DNA of 64,000 bases, taken from an uncultured Bacteroidales bacterium (GTDB lineage Bacteria; Bacteroidota; Bacteroidia; Bacteroidales; Bacteroidaceae). The stretch spans positions 1-64,000 of the forward strand of contig CAMAMB010000006.1 in assembly GCA_945836755.1 (NCBI GenBank), given 5' to 3'. Shown one piece after another: positions 63,547 through 64,000 of this stretch. The notes under the pieces are model-generated. The model ran no database searches, was not told the DNA's origin, and saw nothing but the letters and a program-made list of their open reading frames with translations. The first letter of the stretch is position 1. Every line of letters starts with the position of its first letter. The position numbers and the translations under genes were made by a program.

Positions 63547-64000
63547 ATGTCAGACATTCTCAAGCAAATCATACTACATAAGAGAGAGGAAGTTGAAGCG
63601 GCAAAAGCCAAACGGCCATTATCCGACATCATGGCATTACTGCCTGACTTACCTCCCACACGCAGTCTCAAAGCGTCATTGCTCAACCATCCCGAGGGGG
63701 GTATCATCAGCGAGTTCAAGCGACGTTCCCCCTCCAAGGGGTGGATAAAGCAAGACGCCAGAGTTGAAGATGTGATACCGGCCTATGAGAAGGCGGGAGC
63801 TGCCGCTCTCTCCATTTTGACCGACCAGAAATTCTTTGGTGGCGACCTGAATGACATCCTCGTGGCACGGCCTCTATCCTCCCTTCCCATCTTACGCAAA
63901 GACTTTGTCATTGACGCGTATCAGCTCTTCGAGGCGAGGGCCGCAGGGGCTGATGCCTGTCTTCTCATCGCCTCTGTATTAGATGCTGCTGCGTGCCACC
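63547..64000 (+). CDS. trpC: Indole-3-glycerol phosphate synthase (partial, cut by window end)
   Basis: The first 151 codons from the ATG at 63547, 54 bases after trpD. The start reads MSDILKQIILHKREEVEAAKA, followed by the family motifs ISEFKRRSPSKGWI (catalytic Lys), AGAAALSILTDQKFFGG and PILRKDFVIDAYQLFEARAAGADACLLIAS. It is open to the right edge, so the gene continues beyond the window. It makes indole-3-glycerol phosphate in the trp pathway. Confidence 0.95.
   Translation, partial: MSDILKQIILHKREEVEAAKAKRPLSDIMALLPDLPPTRSLKASLLNHPEGGIISEFKRRSPSKGWIKQDARVEDVIPAYEKAGAAALSILTDQKFFGGDLNDILVARPLSSLPILRKDFVIDAYQLFEARAAGADACLLIASVLDAAACH

Overview
The window is bacterial chromosome from the phylum Bacteroidetes, most likely order Bacteroidales and plausibly Prevotellaceae-like. 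The clues are the F1Fo ATP synthase operon in the order atpD-atpC-(small membrane protein)-atpB-atpE-atpF-atpH-atpA-atpG, Bacteroidetes-only families (DUF3127, DUF4924), trp genes in the order B-E-G-D-C, the glycogen cassette GDE/GT4/GH57, and repeated TAnnTTTG promoter elements in place of TATAAT. G+C is roughly 50 % by eye. I saw no rRNA or tRNA genes, CRISPR array, intact insertion sequence or phage.

Layout. 1-9,750 (minus strand): the ATP synthase operon, followed without an obvious terminator by a secreted orphan protein and a cassette of an HPr-kinase-like protein, an S26B-type peptidase and the first 13 codons of a probable PqqD-like protein. 9,750-10,786: a gene-poor gap with a decayed coding frame, a 48-bp palindromic terminator, a 16-bp palindrome and the rho promoter. 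10,787-17,777 (plus): rho, DUF3127, mtgA, a LysE-type exporter, DUF4924, rfbD and prfC. 17,839-25,771 (plus): menaquinone genes menF, menD, menB and one reading frame fusing MenC to MenE, then a U32-family (RlhA-like) protein. 26,187-32,093: a Crp/Fnr regulator (minus) diverging from the glycogen operon. 32,100-34,695: gene-sparse, with a GH25 lysozyme, cdd, an open frame lacking a start codon and an orphan signal peptide. 34,696-45,218: an OmpA-like lipoprotein (minus), then proS, an ABC-F protein, an M13 peptidase, a fused NfnA/NfnB-like flavoprotein, DUF486 and ttcA. 45,260-50,376 (minus): a TolC/HlyD/two-permease efflux operon with no ATPase gene. 50,972-58,671 (plus): tex, tadA, yraN, a YjbR-like gene, birA, pyrH, pta and ackA. 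58,933-64,000: the trp operon with a leader peptide containing tandem Trp codons and an attenuator, cut inside trpC by the window end.

How it fits together. The genes describe an anaerobic or microaerobic gut- or oral-type bacterium: menaquinone for fumarate-type respiration, ATP synthase that looks proton-coupled, Pta/AckA acetate fermentation, a bifurcating-type NADH/NADPH flavoprotein, glycogen storage and tryptophan synthesis. Most is ordinary housekeeping. The parts most worth a second look are the kinase/peptidase/PqqD cassette at the left edge, the MenC-MenE fusion, the trp attenuator, the start-less open frame at 32.3-32.6 kb, the Lys/Ala tail on the GH57 enzyme, and a scattered family of intergenic repeats sharing TTCGGCC cores.
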